A DNA stretch of 64,000 nt, from NCBI RefSeq assembly GCF_009910705.1, contig NZ_JAAAXJ010000001.1, forward strand, positions 186,001-250,000. The letters run 5' to 3'. A model generated the notes under the pieces. It searched no databases. It saw nothing but the letters and a program-made list of their open reading frames with translations, and was not told the origin of the DNA. Below are positions 41,149-50,273 of this stretch, one piece after another. The stretch comes from Microvirga arsenatis. GTDB lineage: Bacteria > Pseudomonadota > Alphaproteobacteria > Rhizobiales > Beijerinckiaceae. Every line of letters begins with the position of its first letter. Within the stretch, counting starts at the first letter, position 1. The position numbers and the translations under genes were made by a program.

Positions 41149-41894
41149 AAGCGCGGCGTGTAGACCCAGGGCGCCGCACCCTCGTGCCGCTCGATCAGCC
41201 GCGTGGTGCTTGCGCCGATCATCACCAACGTGGACATGTCGGCCATGGAGGCCTCAACCTCCGAGAGGCTCAAGATCCTGATGCGCTCATCCGGCCGCAT
41301 GACGGCGCGGGCGAGCACGATCGGCGTATCCGGCCCACGCATCTCGGACACGATCCTGAACGCGGCGCCGAGCTGCCAGGGGCGCGCGGATGAGATCGGG
41401 TTGTAGAGCGCCACCACGAAGTCTGCCGTCAGCGCCGCGCGCAACCGCGCCTCGACCACCTCCCAGGGCTTCAGGTTGTCCGAGAGCGACAGGGCGCAGA
41501 AATCGCCGCCCAGGGGAGCGCCGACGCGTGAGGCTGCCGCGAGCATCGCGGTGATGCCGGGCTCCACGCGGATGTCGAGAGCGCGCCATGCGGGGTCGCC
41601 GTTCTCGATCGCCTCGAACACGGCTGCGGCCATGGCGAACACGCCGGGATCGCCGCCCGACACCACGGCGACCCGTGCGCCGCTCGCGGCAAGATCGAGC
41701 GCGAAGCGCGCCCGGTCGAGTTCCACGCGGTTGTCCGAGGCGTGCCGGCGCTGGCCGGGCCGCTCCGGCACGCGGTCCACATAGGGTCCGTAGCCCACGA
41801 GGTCGGTGGCCGAGGCGAGCGCCTCCGACGCGGCCGGCGTCAGGTAGCGCGGATCGCCCGGGCCGAGCCCGACGACGGTGACGAGACCCGTCAT
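41130..41894 (-). CDS. cobJ: Precorrin-3B C17-methyltransferase
   Basis: A 254-residue SAM methylase that contracts the ring while methylating C17. Signatures: VTVVGLGPGDPRYLTPAASE, VGYGPYVDRVPERPGQ, VAVVSGGDPGVFAMAAAVFE, DFVVALYNPISSARPWQLG, and the end STTRLIERHEGAAPWVYTPR. Length is that of the single-domain form. Its start codon overlaps the cobI stop. It ends inside the convergent cobK gene by 19 bases. Confidence 0.95.
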   Translation of the reverse strand: MTGLVTVVGLGPGDPRYLTPAASEALASATDLVGYGPYVDRVPERPGQRRHASDNRVELDRARFALDLAASGARVAVVSGGDPGVFAMAAAVFEAIENGDPAWRALDIRVEPGITAMLAAASRVGAPLGGDFCALSLSDNLKPWEVVEARLRAALTADFVVALYNPISSARPWQLGAAFRIVSEMRGPDTPIVLARAVMRPDERIRILSLSEVEASMADMSTLVMIGASTTRLIERHEGAAPWVYTPRFYGVRP

Positions 41895-42628
41895 ACGCGC
41901 CTCCCTTGCCCCGGCACGATGACGAGCGAGAAGTAAGGGGCGTCGAAATCCTCGGTCAGTTCCGGCAGCGGAACGATTCTCTCCTCCGTCATGGTGGCGC
42001 GCTCCACATAGATGGCGCGCTCCAGAAGGCCTGCGGTAGCGAGCGCTCTGCGGACCTTCGGGAGATTGCGTCCGAGCTTCATCACCACGGCGGCATCGGT
42101 GCAGGAGAGTCGCCGCGACAGTTCGGCCTCCGACAATGTTCCGGGCAGGACGGTGAGCACGTCGTCGCCCCAGGTGATCGGCGCGCCGGCGCGGGTCCAG
42201 GCGCCCGACATGCCGGAAACGGCGGGCACGACCTCAATCGATACCCTGTCCTTGAGGCGCCACCACAGATGCATGAAGGAGCCGTAGAAGAAGGGGTCGC
42301 CCTCGCAGAGGACGGCAACCGTGCGGCCGGCCTCCGTCTCCGCGAGAAGCTGCGCGGCGGCGGCCTCGTAGAACGGGTTGAGGGCGGCGGCGTAGTCCGG
42401 GTGGTCGGCGGGGATTTCGGTGGTCACCGGATAGACGAGGGCGATCTCCCGCTCGTGGTTGGCACCGACGACCGCATCCGCGATGCTGCGCGCGTTGCCG
42501 CGCCGCCCGCGCTTGCAGAAATGGACGAGCCGGTCGGCCGTTTCCAGCACCCTGCGGGCGCGCACGGTCATGTAGTCCGGGTGTCCGGGACCGAGGCCGA
42601 GGCCGAAGAGGCGGATGGTGTCGTTCAT
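41891..42628 (-). CDS. cobI: Precorrin-2 C20-methyltransferase
   Basis: A 245-residue methylase acting on precorrin-2. IRLFGLGLGPGHPDYMTVRA begins the protein; VAVLCEGDPFFYGSFMHLWW, VVPAVSGMSGAWTRAGAPI and DAAVVMKLGRNLPKVRRAL are typical. The start at MNDTIRL follows the cobH stop by 7 bases. It sits in the cobG-H-I-J run. Confidence 0.95.
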   Translation of the reverse strand: MNDTIRLFGLGLGPGHPDYMTVRARRVLETADRLVHFCKRGRRGNARSIADAVVGANHEREIALVYPVTTEIPADHPDYAAALNPFYEAAAAQLLAETEAGRTVAVLCEGDPFFYGSFMHLWWRLKDRVSIEVVPAVSGMSGAWTRAGAPITWGDDVLTVLPGTLSEAELSRRLSCTDAAVVMKLGRNLPKVRRALATAGLLERAIYVERATMTEERIVPLPELTEDFDAPYFSLVIVPGQGRRV

Positions 42629-42635
42629 GGCCGCC

Positions 42636-43268
42636 TCACTCCACCGGGCTCGCGAGGGCATTGACCGCCGCCGCCGCCATGGCGCTGCCGCCGCGACGTC
42701 CGTGCACGACGAGATACGGCACGCGCCCGTCCCGGGCGAGCGCCTCCTTGGACTCGGCCGCACCGATGAAGCCGACCGGGATGCCGATGACGGCGGCGGG
42801 CTTCGGCGCTCCGGCATCGAGCATCTCGAGCAGGTGGAAGAGGGCGGTGGGCGCATTGCCGAACACCACGAGCGCGCCTTCCAGCCGCTCGCGCCACAAC
42901 TCCATGGCGGCCGCCGAGCGGGTGTTGCCGAGCTCGGTGGCGAGCGCCGGAACGCGCGGATCGTCCAGCGTGCAGACCACCTCGTTCTTGGCCGGCAGAC
43001 GGGAGCGGGTGATGCCGTTCGCCACCATCTTGGCATCGCACAGGATCGGCGCACCGCGCCTCAAGGCCGCCTCCGCCGCTTCCGCGAAATCGGGCGAGAG
43101 CTCCACATCGCGCGGCAGGTCTGTCATGCCGCAGGCATGGATCATGCGCACGACCACGCGCTCGGCGGTGCCTGAAAAGCGGGTGAGATCCGCCTCGGCG
43201 CGGATGATCGCGAAGGAGCGGCGATAGATTTCCGCACCCTCGCGGATGTAGTCGCGGGGGGCGCTCAT
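42636..43268 (-). CDS. cobH: Precorrin-8X methylmutase
   Basis: A 210-residue isomerase that moves the C11 methyl to C12 to give hydrogenobyrinic acid. The catalytic His is in [13 protein letters not shown] near residue 44. [33 protein letters not shown] and [16 protein letters not shown] are family marks. Its start overlaps the cobG stop in ATGA. Confidence 0.96.
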   Translation of the reverse strand: MSAPRDYIREGAEIYRRSFAIIRAEADLTRFSGTAERVVVRMIHACGMTDLPRDVELSPDFAEAAEAALRRGAPILCDAKMVANGITRSRLPAKNEVVCTLDDPRVPALATELGNTRSAAAMELWRERLEGALVVFGNAPTALFHLLEMLDAGAPKPAAVIGIPVGFIGAAESKEALARDGRVPYLVVHGRRGGSAMAAAAVNALASPVE

Positions 43269-44560
43269 CGCGGATTGCCCGCAAAGGCAAGGCGCAGGTC
43301 GTCGGCGGGTTTCAGCGGCAACAAACGGGTCATGAGATCGTCGATGGAAAGATGGAGGAGGGGCGCGTCGCGGGTCGAGCCGCCCGGCACCGCGTCATAG
43401 CGGCCATCGGGGCGTCCCACCAGGGTGAGATCGGCCCGGCCCGGATGAGCGCAGCCTTTCGCGCAGCCAGAAACGTGAAGAATGACGCCCTGCTGGAGGA
43501 GGCTTTCGCAGGATTGTGCCATCCGCATCGCATCGGCAGGTGCCGGCACCCAGGCGCTCCCGCAATCGGGCTTGCCGGGGCAGGCGATCAGGGAGAGGCG
43601 CGGGTCCTGCGCATCGGTGATGAAGCCGGCGCCATGGGCTTCGGCGAGAAGCGGCGCCATCGACTCCTCCGCAATCCCCGGCAGCAGGAGGCCGCGCGTG
43701 AAGGAGAGGCGGATCTCGCCGTGGCCGAAGCGCTCGCTCCAGGCCGCGGCTTGCGCGATCTGCGCGGCGGTGCAGCGGCCGAAGGGGAGGGCGAGGAGAG
43801 CGGCTTGCCCGTGGTTGAGAGCCATGGCGCCGGCGCGGGGAGCAGCGGGCCGCGGCGGCGGCGCCGCAGCCGGTTCGAGGGATGCGCGCTCCGACAGCGC
43901 CTGCACGAGGTCCGGTTCGAGATCCCGCAGCCGCCGTGCCTCGGTCCGGCCCGCGCGCCGCATCTCCGCGAAGCCTGAGAGGACGGCGCATGCGGCATCG
44001 GGCCCTCGCGCGTGGGAGGCGGTGCCGATCCAATGCAGGCCGCCGGGTGCGGCCGCGCCGAACGCGACGGCATTGTCGGCCGTCGCCACCAGGTGGAGAT
44101 CGGCGCCGACCGGATCGAGCGGCATCGCGCCACCGCCATCGACGGCCACGAAGACCTTTGCCGGAAGGCCCTCGACGGCACCCGCCATGGTTTCGATATC
44201 ACGCGCCAGGGTCGGCGCATCCCAGCGGTCGAGCGGGTCGAGGCCGGCCAGCGGCGACAGCACCGTCAGGCGGTTCGGTCCATCGCCCTCCGGCTCCGCG
44301 AGGCCTTCGCGGTCGAGAAGGGCGAGCAGGGGAGGATAGGTCTCTTCCTTCACGCCGCGGATCTGCAGGTTGCCGCGGGCGGTGACGTCGAGATGGCCGT
44401 TGCCGTGTTCATGCGCAGCCTGGGCGACGAGGCGCGCCTGGTGGGCGGTAAGCCTGCCGCCGAAGGGTTGCAGGCGCACGAGCAGGCCGTCGCCGGTTGC
44501 CATCGGGCGGCGCACGCCCGGACACCATCCCCTGCGTGCGATGCTGGCCTGGGCTCTCAT
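43265..44560 (-). CDS. cobG: Precorrin-3B synthase (aerobic, oxygen-dependent)
   Basis: A 431-residue siroheme/sulfite-reductase-like protein. Two ferredoxin-like half-domains are followed by [4Fe-4S]-binding Cys in [13 protein letters not shown] and [13 protein letters not shown] near the C-terminus. [13 protein letters not shown] marks the first half and [15 protein letters not shown] the second. CobG hydroxylates C20 using O2, the step that defines the aerobic pathway. The start ATG overlaps the cobN stop. Its presence next to a CbiD instead of CobF is the odd feature of this cluster. Confidence 0.94.
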   Translation of the reverse strand: MRAQASIARRGWCPGVRRPMATGDGLLVRLQPFGGRLTAHQARLVAQAAHEHGNGHLDVTARGNLQIRGVKEETYPPLLALLDREGLAEPEGDGPNRLTVLSPLAGLDPLDRWDAPTLARDIETMAGAVEGLPAKVFVAVDGGGAMPLDPVGADLHLVATADNAVAFGAAAPGGLHWIGTASHARGPDAACAVLSGFAEMRRAGRTEARRLRDLEPDLVQALSERASLEPAAAPPPRPAAPRAGAMALNHGQAALLALPFGRCTAAQIAQAAAWSERFGHGEIRLSFTRGLLLPGIAEESMAPLLAEAHGAGFITDAQDPRLSLIACPGKPDCGSAWVPAPADAMRMAQSCESLLQQGVILHVSGCAKGCAHPGRADLTLVGRPDGRYDAVPGGSTRDAPLLHLSIDDLMTRLLPLKPADDLRLAFAGNPR

Positions 44561-47500
44561 TCGGCGGCCTCCCTGCGTCCATCCTCGAAGAAGGCTGCAA
44601 CGGAATTGAGGCGGCTCTCCCACAATCCTCGCCGGCGCGCATCGGCCAGCCGGTCGCGGATCGCCTGAGCGGCGGCGGGATTGGCTGCCGACAGCTGCGT
44701 CCAGGTCGCCTCGTCCGCGATCAGCGCGGTGAAGACGAGGTCGAGGCTCGTGGAGGATACGGCCTCCGTCGTGGCGGCAAAGGCGAAGAGCGCATCGACG
44801 CCTTGGGCGATCTCCGCCGCGCCGCGCCAGCCGTGGCGCAGCTGCCCCGCGATCCAACGCGGGTTCGTCAGGCGTCCGCGCACGAGCCGATCCACGTCTT
44901 CCGAAAGGGTGCGGGCCTTCGGCGCCTGCGGGCGGCTCGTGTCGAGGCTGTAGAGAGCAGGAGCCGCACCGAGCGTCTGCGCCGCCGCCGCGAAGCCGCC
45001 GATGGCATCCGCGGCGGAATCGCCGTCGAGAATGTCGCGCTCGGCCACGTCGCTCACATGGACGAAGGCCTCCGCCTGCCCGACCCGTTGCGGGAAGCTC
45101 GCATCCAAGCGGGCCTCGCCGCCCGCGCCGAGCGCATGGGAGGTGCCGTCCAGATAGGTGCGGCCGAGATCGTTCTTCGTCGCCCATTCCCCGTCGAGGG
45201 CCTGCGCGGACACGCCCGCGCCATAGGTGCCGGGCGCGGAGCCGAACACGCGCGCGAGCGCCTCGCCCCGGCGACGGGCGGCGGCGAGTGCGTTCCACTC
45301 GTCGTCCTCATCGAGCGCCGCGACCGCGCGGGCCGCCTGGTCGAGGAGCGCGATCTGGTCCGGAAAGGTGTCGCGGAAGGCGCCGGAGACGCGGACCGTC
45401 ACGTCGGCGCGGGGGCGGTCGAGGAGCGGCTGCGGCACGATCTCGAAGCCGGTCAACCGCGTCGAGGCATGATCCCAGGTCGGGCGCACGCCCATGAGCG
45501 CGAGGGCGTGCGCGATGTCCTCGCCGCCCGATCGCAGCGTCGGCGAGGCCCAGAGGTCCATCACGATCCGCCGCGGCCAGTCGCCCTGCTCCTGCAGGTG
45601 GCGGCGCACCACTTCCGCCGCAGCGCGCCAGCCGAGCTCGGTGGCGGCGCGGGTGGGGATGGCGCGCGGATCGAGGGTCGCGAGGTTGCGGCCGGTGGGC
45701 AGCACGTCCGTCTGCCCGCGCGAGGGCGAGCCGGAAGGTCCGGGCACCACGAAGCGGCCGTCGAGCGCCCGCAGCAGGCCCTCGCGCTCGCCTGCCGCGC
45801 AGGCATCGAATCCGTGGGGTGCCTGCCCGAAGACATGCAGCCCGTCGCGGATCGTCACCTCGCCGAGATCGCACAGATGCGCATCGAGGCGGGTCAGGGC
45901 CTCGTCCATCGGCATGGCGTGCTCGACGCCGCAGGCGGCCGCCAGCCCGCTGGCCTGCGCGCGTTCGAGGATCTCCTTCGCCACGAGCTCCGCGCGTCCG
46001 GGATGCAGCACCTGGGCGGAGGAGAACTCCTCCACCAGCTCGCGCAGGGCCGCGGCCTCGCCGTGAAGACCGGCTGCGCCGGTTTGCGGCGTGAGATGGC
46101 CGAGGGTGACGGCGCCGATGCGGCGCTTGGCGGGAGCGGCCTCGCCCGGATCGTCGACGATGAAGGGATAGATCACCGGCACCGCGCCGGCGACGAGGCG
46201 CGGCCAGCAGGTGGGGGAGAGCGCCACCGCCTTGCCGGGAAGCCACTCGGTCGTGCCGTGGGTGCCGAGATGGACGAGGGCGTGAATCCGCTCCAGCGAC
46301 CTCAGGCCGACATAGAACGCGAGATAGCCGTGGCTCGGGGGGCATTCGGGATCGTGATAGAAGCCCTTGCGATCCAGGCCATGGCCGCGATCGGGCTGAA
46401 GCGCCACGAGCACATTGCCGGCGCGCACCGCGCGGAAGCGGAAGGCATCCTGCTTGAAGGCAGGATCGCTCTCGATGCTGCCCCAGCGGGCAACGATGGC
46501 GGCTTGCTGCTCGGCGGGGAGCGTATCGAGCCATGCGCGATAGGCGGCGAACGGAACCTCGAACCTCGCTTCGCCTTCGGTGAGACGCGGCATCAGATCG
46601 TCGCCGGTGAAATCCCGCTTCGCCTCGTAGCCGGCATCGCGGAGCAGATCGAGGATCGCGCAGGCACTGGCCGGCGTGTCGAGTCCGACGGCGAATCCCG
46701 CGCGCCCGCCGCGAGCCGGGTAGTCCGAGAGAACGAGCGCCAGCCGGCGCTCCTGGCGCGGCGTGCGGGCGAGGCGCCCCCAGGCGGCGGCCATGTCGGC
46801 AATCGCGTCGATGCCCCCGGCATCCGGCGCCTGCACCCGGCGGGAGAAGGCGAGCGCCGGATCGGAGGCTTCTTCCGCCTTGAACGAGACGGGACCGGCC
46901 GCGATCCGCCCGTCGAATTCGGGCAGGGCGATCTGCATGGCGAGATCGGCGGCGGAGAGGCCGCGCGGCGAGGCCTCCCAGGCCTCCCGGGGGGTGCCGA
47001 CGGGAATGGCCTGCAGGATCGGGCAATCGGCCTCGTCGAGAACGAAGCTGTCGTCGTCGCGGGAGGAGAAGGCGGTGGTCGTGACGATGATGTCAGGGCG
47101 GCGCGCCCGGATCGTGCGCCGGAGGACCGCCACAGCTTCCGCGTCCTTCAGGCTCGATACCGCCAGCACGAGCGGATCGATGCCGCGTTCGGCGAGAGCC
47201 GTCGCCAATGCGTCGACGGCCTTTGTGTCGCCGGAGAGCACGGCGGAGCGGTAGACGAGGATATAGGCGAGGGGGCGCTCGCGGGAGAGGCGGGCGAGTA
47301 TGGCTTCCGGCTCGACGATGCAGCCGGAACCATTCCCACAGCCCTCATCCTGAGGAGCCTGCGGGGCAGGCGTCTCGAAGGAGCCTCCAGAGAGCACGGG
47401 ATCCTCCTTCGAGACGCAGCCTGACGGCTGCTCCGCAGGATGAGGTTCCTGAGTGGAAGACCGGTCTTGCTGCAACCCTCCTGCCATCCACGCGAATGCG

Positions 47501-48024
47501 CGCGGCGCGGCACGCGGCGGCTCGACGGCGGCACCGCCCTTGCCGATCTCGGCGCCGATGCGTGCGAGCAGGCGTTCCATGTTGTCGATGCCGCCGGCCT
47601 GGAAATAGGCCTCGATCTCGTCGCAGAGAGCCTGCGGAACGGTGGCATAGGCTGCAAGCCGCGGATCGGGGCGGTCGTCCCCGGGCAGCACGGCGAGCTT
47701 CACGCCGTGGGCGCGGCAGGTCTGCGAGAGGTGCTCGATGCCGTAGCGCCAGTAGTCGAGCCCACCGAGGCAGCGCACGAGGACGAAGCGCGCCTTCGAT
47801 GCCGTCCTGTCGATGTAGAGGTCGACGGAGAGGGGGTGGCGCAGGCGGCGCAGGGAGGCGAGGCGAAGCGAGGGGCCGCCCCGTTTCAGCCGATGCGCGG
47901 CCGCCAGCGCGCCGAGGTCACTGTCCGCGAACGAGAGGACGACGATATCCCCGGGCGGCTGCTGGAGGTCGATGGCCTCCGCGCCTTCCTCCAGGGATAC
48001 CGTTGTGACCGCAAGGAGGTGCAT
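44557..48024 (-). CDS. cobN: Cobaltochelatase large subunit CobN, with repeat-derived insert
   Basis: A 1155-residue cobaltochelatase subunit that inserts Co2+ into hydrogenobyrinic acid a,c-diamide together with CobS and CobT, which are not in this window. Motifs: LHLLAVTTVSLEEGAEAIDL at the start, LVRCLGGLDYWRYGIEHL, LVHLGTHGTTEWLPGKAVAL, and YGAGVSAQALDGEWATKNDL near the C-terminus. Between about residues 190 and 235 the chain is encoded by a palindromic repeat (EPHPAEQPSGCVSKED ... GGSFETPAPQAPQDEG) that has no place in the family, at a linker between the first and second domains. The frame is kept. The start lies one base after the cobW stop. Confidence 0.93.
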   Translation of the reverse strand: MHLLAVTTVSLEEGAEAIDLQQPPGDIVVLSFADSDLGALAAAHRLKRGGPSLRLASLRRLRHPLSVDLYIDRTASKARFVLVRCLGGLDYWRYGIEHLSQTCRAHGVKLAVLPGDDRPDPRLAAYATVPQALCDEIEAYFQAGGIDNMERLLARIGAEIGKGGAAVEPPRAAPRAFAWMAGGLQQDRSSTQEPHPAEQPSGCVSKEDPVLSGGSFETPAPQAPQDEGCGNGSGCIVEPEAILARLSRERPLAYILVYRSAVLSGDTKAVDALATALAERGIDPLVLAVSSLKDAEAVAVLRRTIRARRPDIIVTTTAFSSRDDDSFVLDEADCPILQAIPVGTPREAWEASPRGLSAADLAMQIALPEFDGRIAAGPVSFKAEEASDPALAFSRRVQAPDAGGIDAIADMAAAWGRLARTPRQERRLALVLSDYPARGGRAGFAVGLDTPASACAILDLLRDAGYEAKRDFTGDDLMPRLTEGEARFEVPFAAYRAWLDTLPAEQQAAIVARWGSIESDPAFKQDAFRFRAVRAGNVLVALQPDRGHGLDRKGFYHDPECPPSHGYLAFYVGLRSLERIHALVHLGTHGTTEWLPGKAVALSPTCWPRLVAGAVPVIYPFIVDDPGEAAPAKRRIGAVTLGHLTPQTGAAGLHGEAAALRELVEEFSSAQVLHPGRAELVAKEILERAQASGLAAACGVEHAMPMDEALTRLDAHLCDLGEVTIRDGLHVFGQAPHGFDACAAGEREGLLRALDGRFVVPGPSGSPSRGQTDVLPTGRNLATLDPRAIPTRAATELGWRAAAEVVRRHLQEQGDWPRRIVMDLWASPTLRSGGEDIAHALALMGVRPTWDHASTRLTGFEIVPQPLLDRPRADVTVRVSGAFRDTFPDQIALLDQAARAVAALDEDDEWNALAAARRRGEALARVFGSAPGTYGAGVSAQALDGEWATKNDLGRTYLDGTSHALGAGGEARLDASFPQRVGQAEAFVHVSDVAERDILDGDSAADAIGGFAAAAQTLGAAPALYSLDTSRPQAPKARTLSEDVDRLVRGRLTNPRWIAGQLRHGWRGAAEIAQGVDALFAFAATTEAVSSTSLDLVFTALIADEATWTQLSAANPAAAQAIRDRLADARRRGLWESRLNSVAAFFEDGRREAAE
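47343..47445. repeat. Dispersed palindromic repeat inserted in-frame in cobN
   Basis: About 103 bp with imperfect inverted arms: CCTCATCCTGAGGAGC ... GTCTCGAAGGAG on the left and CTCCTTCGAGAC ... GCTCCGCAGGATGAGG on the right. The arms are roughly 40 bases each. The sequence TCATCCTGAGGAGC ... GTCTCGAAGGA is a well-known type of intergenic repeat in rhizobial genomes. Here it lies inside cobN and codes for about 34 residues without a stop or shift. Confidence 0.8.
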
Positions 48025-48025
48025 G

Positions 48026-49063
48026 TCATCCCGCGCGCAGAGCCGCTTCGACCGCCTTCACGTCGAAGCCCTTGAGGCCGATGACCACCATGCGGCCGTC
48101 GCGCGCCTCGCCGGCCTTCCAGGGCCGGTCGAAATGATGCGCGATGCGCTGGCCGACGCCCTGCACCACGAGGCGCAAGGGCTTGCCGTCCACGGGCGCG
48201 AAGCCCTTGATGCGCAGCACCCCCGCGGCCTCCGCCGCGCGCTCGACGCGGGCGACAAGAGCTTCCGGCGTGGCGACGGGACCGACGGGGATCGCGACGC
48301 TCTCGAAATCGTCGTGGTCGTGATCGTCCGCCGTCTCGTGATGCGAGGGGCGGGAGTCGAGATCGGCTTCGGCCGCGGCGCCCATGCCGAGCAGCACTTT
48401 CGGATCCACCCTGCCGTGAGCGGTCTCGATCACCTTCACGGCCCGCGGCAGGTGCCCATTGATTTCGGCGAGAACCTTCGATTTATCGCCGGTCTGCATC
48501 TGGTCGGTCTTGTTAAGGATGATGAGGTCGGCGCAGAGGAGCTGGTCCTCGAAGACCTCCTCCAGCGGGTTCTCGTGATCGACGGAGCTGTCGGCCGCGC
48601 GCTGGGCTTCGAGCGCGTCCGGATCCTCCGCGAAGGCGCCGGAGGCCACGGCCGGGCCGTCCACCACGGCGATCACCCCGTCCACCGTCACGCGGGAGCG
48701 GATGTCGGGCCAGTTGAAGGCGCGGACCAGGGGCTTCGGCAGGGCGAGGCCGGAGGTCTCGATGAGGATGTGCTCAGGGGGGGTGGGCCGGTTGAGCAGC
48801 GTGTTCAGGGCCGGCACGAAATCGTCCGCCACCGTGCAGCACAGGCAGCCGTTGGGCAGTTCCACGATGTCTTCTTTCGTGCAGCCCTCGATGCCGCAGC
48901 CCTCGATGAAGGAGCCGTCGAAGCCGAGATCGCCGAACTCGTTGACGAGCACCGCCAGGCGGCGCCCGCCCGCATTCTCGAGGAGGTGGCGCACCAGGGT
49001 GGTTTTGCCGGCGCCGAGGAATCCGGTGATGATCGTGCAGGGGATCTTCGAGAGATCGCTCAT
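48026..49063 (-). CDS. cobW: CobW-family GTPase metallochaperone
   Basis: A 345-residue G3E-family GTPase. P-loop IITGFLGAGKTTLVRHLL near residue 10, switch region ELPNGCLCCTVADDF with the metal-binding CxCC motif near 75, and LIILNKTDQMQTGD for guanine recognition. A His/Asp-rich linker (SRPSHHETADDHDHDDFES) before the C-terminal CobW_C domain fits metal handling. It lies between DUF1636 and cobN, one base from cobN, so delivery of Co2+ to the chelatase is a reasonable inference. Confidence 0.94.
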   Translation of the reverse strand: MSDLSKIPCTIITGFLGAGKTTLVRHLLENAGGRRLAVLVNEFGDLGFDGSFIEGCGIEGCTKEDIVELPNGCLCCTVADDFVPALNTLLNRPTPPEHILIETSGLALPKPLVRAFNWPDIRSRVTVDGVIAVVDGPAVASGAFAEDPDALEAQRAADSSVDHENPLEEVFEDQLLCADLIILNKTDQMQTGDKSKVLAEINGHLPRAVKVIETAHGRVDPKVLLGMGAAAEADLDSRPSHHETADDHDHDDFESVAIPVGPVATPEALVARVERAAEAAGVLRIKGFAPVDGKPLRLVVQGVGQRIAHHFDRPWKAGEARDGRMVVIGLKGFDVKAVEAALRAG

Positions 49064-49089
49064 GAAAGCTTGCCTTCCGGCGGCGTGTC

Positions 49090-49485
49090 TCAAGCCGCGC
49101 TGTCTGTCTTGAACGGGGGAATGCGGGCAACGACGCCCTTGCGGAACGCCTCCGGCCGCTCGCGCCAGGGCACGAGGCCGTCGGCGGTTGCCGCATAGCG
49201 GCGCAGGCCGTCGAGGATGGTCTCGACCGAGGTCTCGGCGTTCAGGTCGCCGTAGATGTAGGTCCATCGTCCGGGGCCGGAGACCGCGATGGTGCAGGGA
49301 CGCTTGCAGACGGAGAGGCACTCGACCGCCTCCACCCGCACCTTCGGGGCATCGGGTTGCTCAAGCGCCTCGATCAGCGCCCGGTGGAGGATCGCACCGG
49401 GCCGCAGCGCCCTGTCGTCCGGGCCACCCGCCTGACGGCAGGTGACGCAGACATGCAGGCAGATCTCCTCGGGGGATGAGACCAT
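49090..49485 (-). CDS. DUF1636 putative metal- or Fe-S-binding protein
   Basis: A 131-residue protein of the DUF1636 family. The N-terminal ICLHVCVTCRQAGG and the central VEAVECLSVCKRPCTIAVSG place four or more Cys in the arrangement of a thioredoxin-like [2Fe-2S] ferredoxin. YIYGDLNAETSVETILDG follows. Members are usually next to cobW and cobN, as here, and have been suggested to act in cobalt handling or redox support of chelation. Function is not proven. It lies 18 bases after hupE and 26 before cobW. Confidence 0.85.
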   Translation of the reverse strand: MVSSPEEICLHVCVTCRQAGGPDDRALRPGAILHRALIEALEQPDAPKVRVEAVECLSVCKRPCTIAVSGPGRWTYIYGDLNAETSVETILDGLRRYAATADGLVPWRERPEAFRKGVVARIPPFKTDSAA

Positions 49486-49503
49486 GGCTTCAAGCCGTGC
49501 CGA

Positions 49504-50142
49504 TCAGGCGGAGGCTTGCAGCGACAGGACCAGGGTTGCCGCGCCCATCGCCGCGACGGCAAGCCCGGCGAGGCGAAGCTGGAGCGAGGCTGCAAGGGAG
49601 GCCTTCGCGAAACGCTGCGCCAGGAAGGCAATGCCGGTGGTGAGCGCCGTCTGAACCGCGACGAGGCCGACCAGATAGGCGGCGAGCGGGGTCGATTCGG
49701 CGCCGATGATCGACTCTCCGAGGGCATAGCCATGCACGGCGCCGCCGGCGGCGAAGAGGAGGGCGGTCAGAGCATAGGGGAGGGTGGTCCGGATCGTCGC
49801 CGCAAGGCCGATGATGACGACGCTCAGCGCCACGAGCGTCTCCGCATAGGGCAGGTCAGCGCTCATCAGATGCAGGCCGACGCCGGCCGCCATGGCCACG
49901 ATCCAGAAGGCCGGGAGCGTGAGGCCGCGGGCGAAGCGCGAGGCGACCAGGCCGACGCCCACCAGGGCGGCGAGGTGGTCGAGACCGATGACGGGATGGC
50001 CGAGGCCCGAGAGCAGGCCCTGCGCGAGGGTCTCCGGCGTCATGCCGCCCATGGGATGGTGGGCAAGGGCCGGGGTCGCGGCCATGAGGCCGGCGAATGC
50101 GAGGGCGAGGAGGCGGGTCTTGGGCAGAATCGGTGCGGTCAT
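49504..50142 (-). CDS. HupE/UreJ-family membrane protein, likely cobalt importer
   Basis: A 212-residue protein. A signal-like first segment (LLALAFAGLMAATPALAHHP) is followed by HPVIGLDHLAALVGVGLVAS, the His/Asp motif of the HupE/UreJ family, and five further TM segments including FAAGGAVHGYALGE. HupE-type proteins carry Ni2+ or Co2+. As the first gene behind a cobalamin riboswitch and ahead of cobW and cobN, this one is most likely a cobalt importer. The start has GGAGA five bases upstream; that site is inside a small hairpin. Confidence 0.88.
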   Translation of the reverse strand: MTAPILPKTRLLALAFAGLMAATPALAHHPMGGMTPETLAQGLLSGLGHPVIGLDHLAALVGVGLVASRFARGLTLPAFWIVAMAAGVGLHLMSADLPYAETLVALSVVIIGLAATIRTTLPYALTALLFAAGGAVHGYALGESIIGAESTPLAAYLVGLVAVQTALTTGIAFLAQRFAKASLAASLQLRLAGLAVAAMGAATLVLSLQASA

Positions 50143-50147
50143 CGTTC

Positions 50148-50161
50148 TCTCCGTCGGGAGA
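50148..50161 (-). promoter_or_regulatory. Hairpin hiding the hupE ribosome-binding site
   Basis: On the minus strand TCTCC pairs with GGAGA around CGAC, and GGAGA is the ribosome site of hupE. It lies about 110 bases after the B12 box of the riboswitch. This is the expected position for a ligand-controlled sequestering helix, but the stem is only 5 bp and the link to the riboswitch is inferred. Confidence 0.45.
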
Positions 50162-50273
50162 CTCAAGGGGCGAGAGTCTGGTGCGCTTCCACGGACGGAA
50201 CCGAACGACCGAGGGTCATTCGACTACGGTCACCGCCGGCACACCCCGTCCGACAGACCCGATAGAAGCAAAG

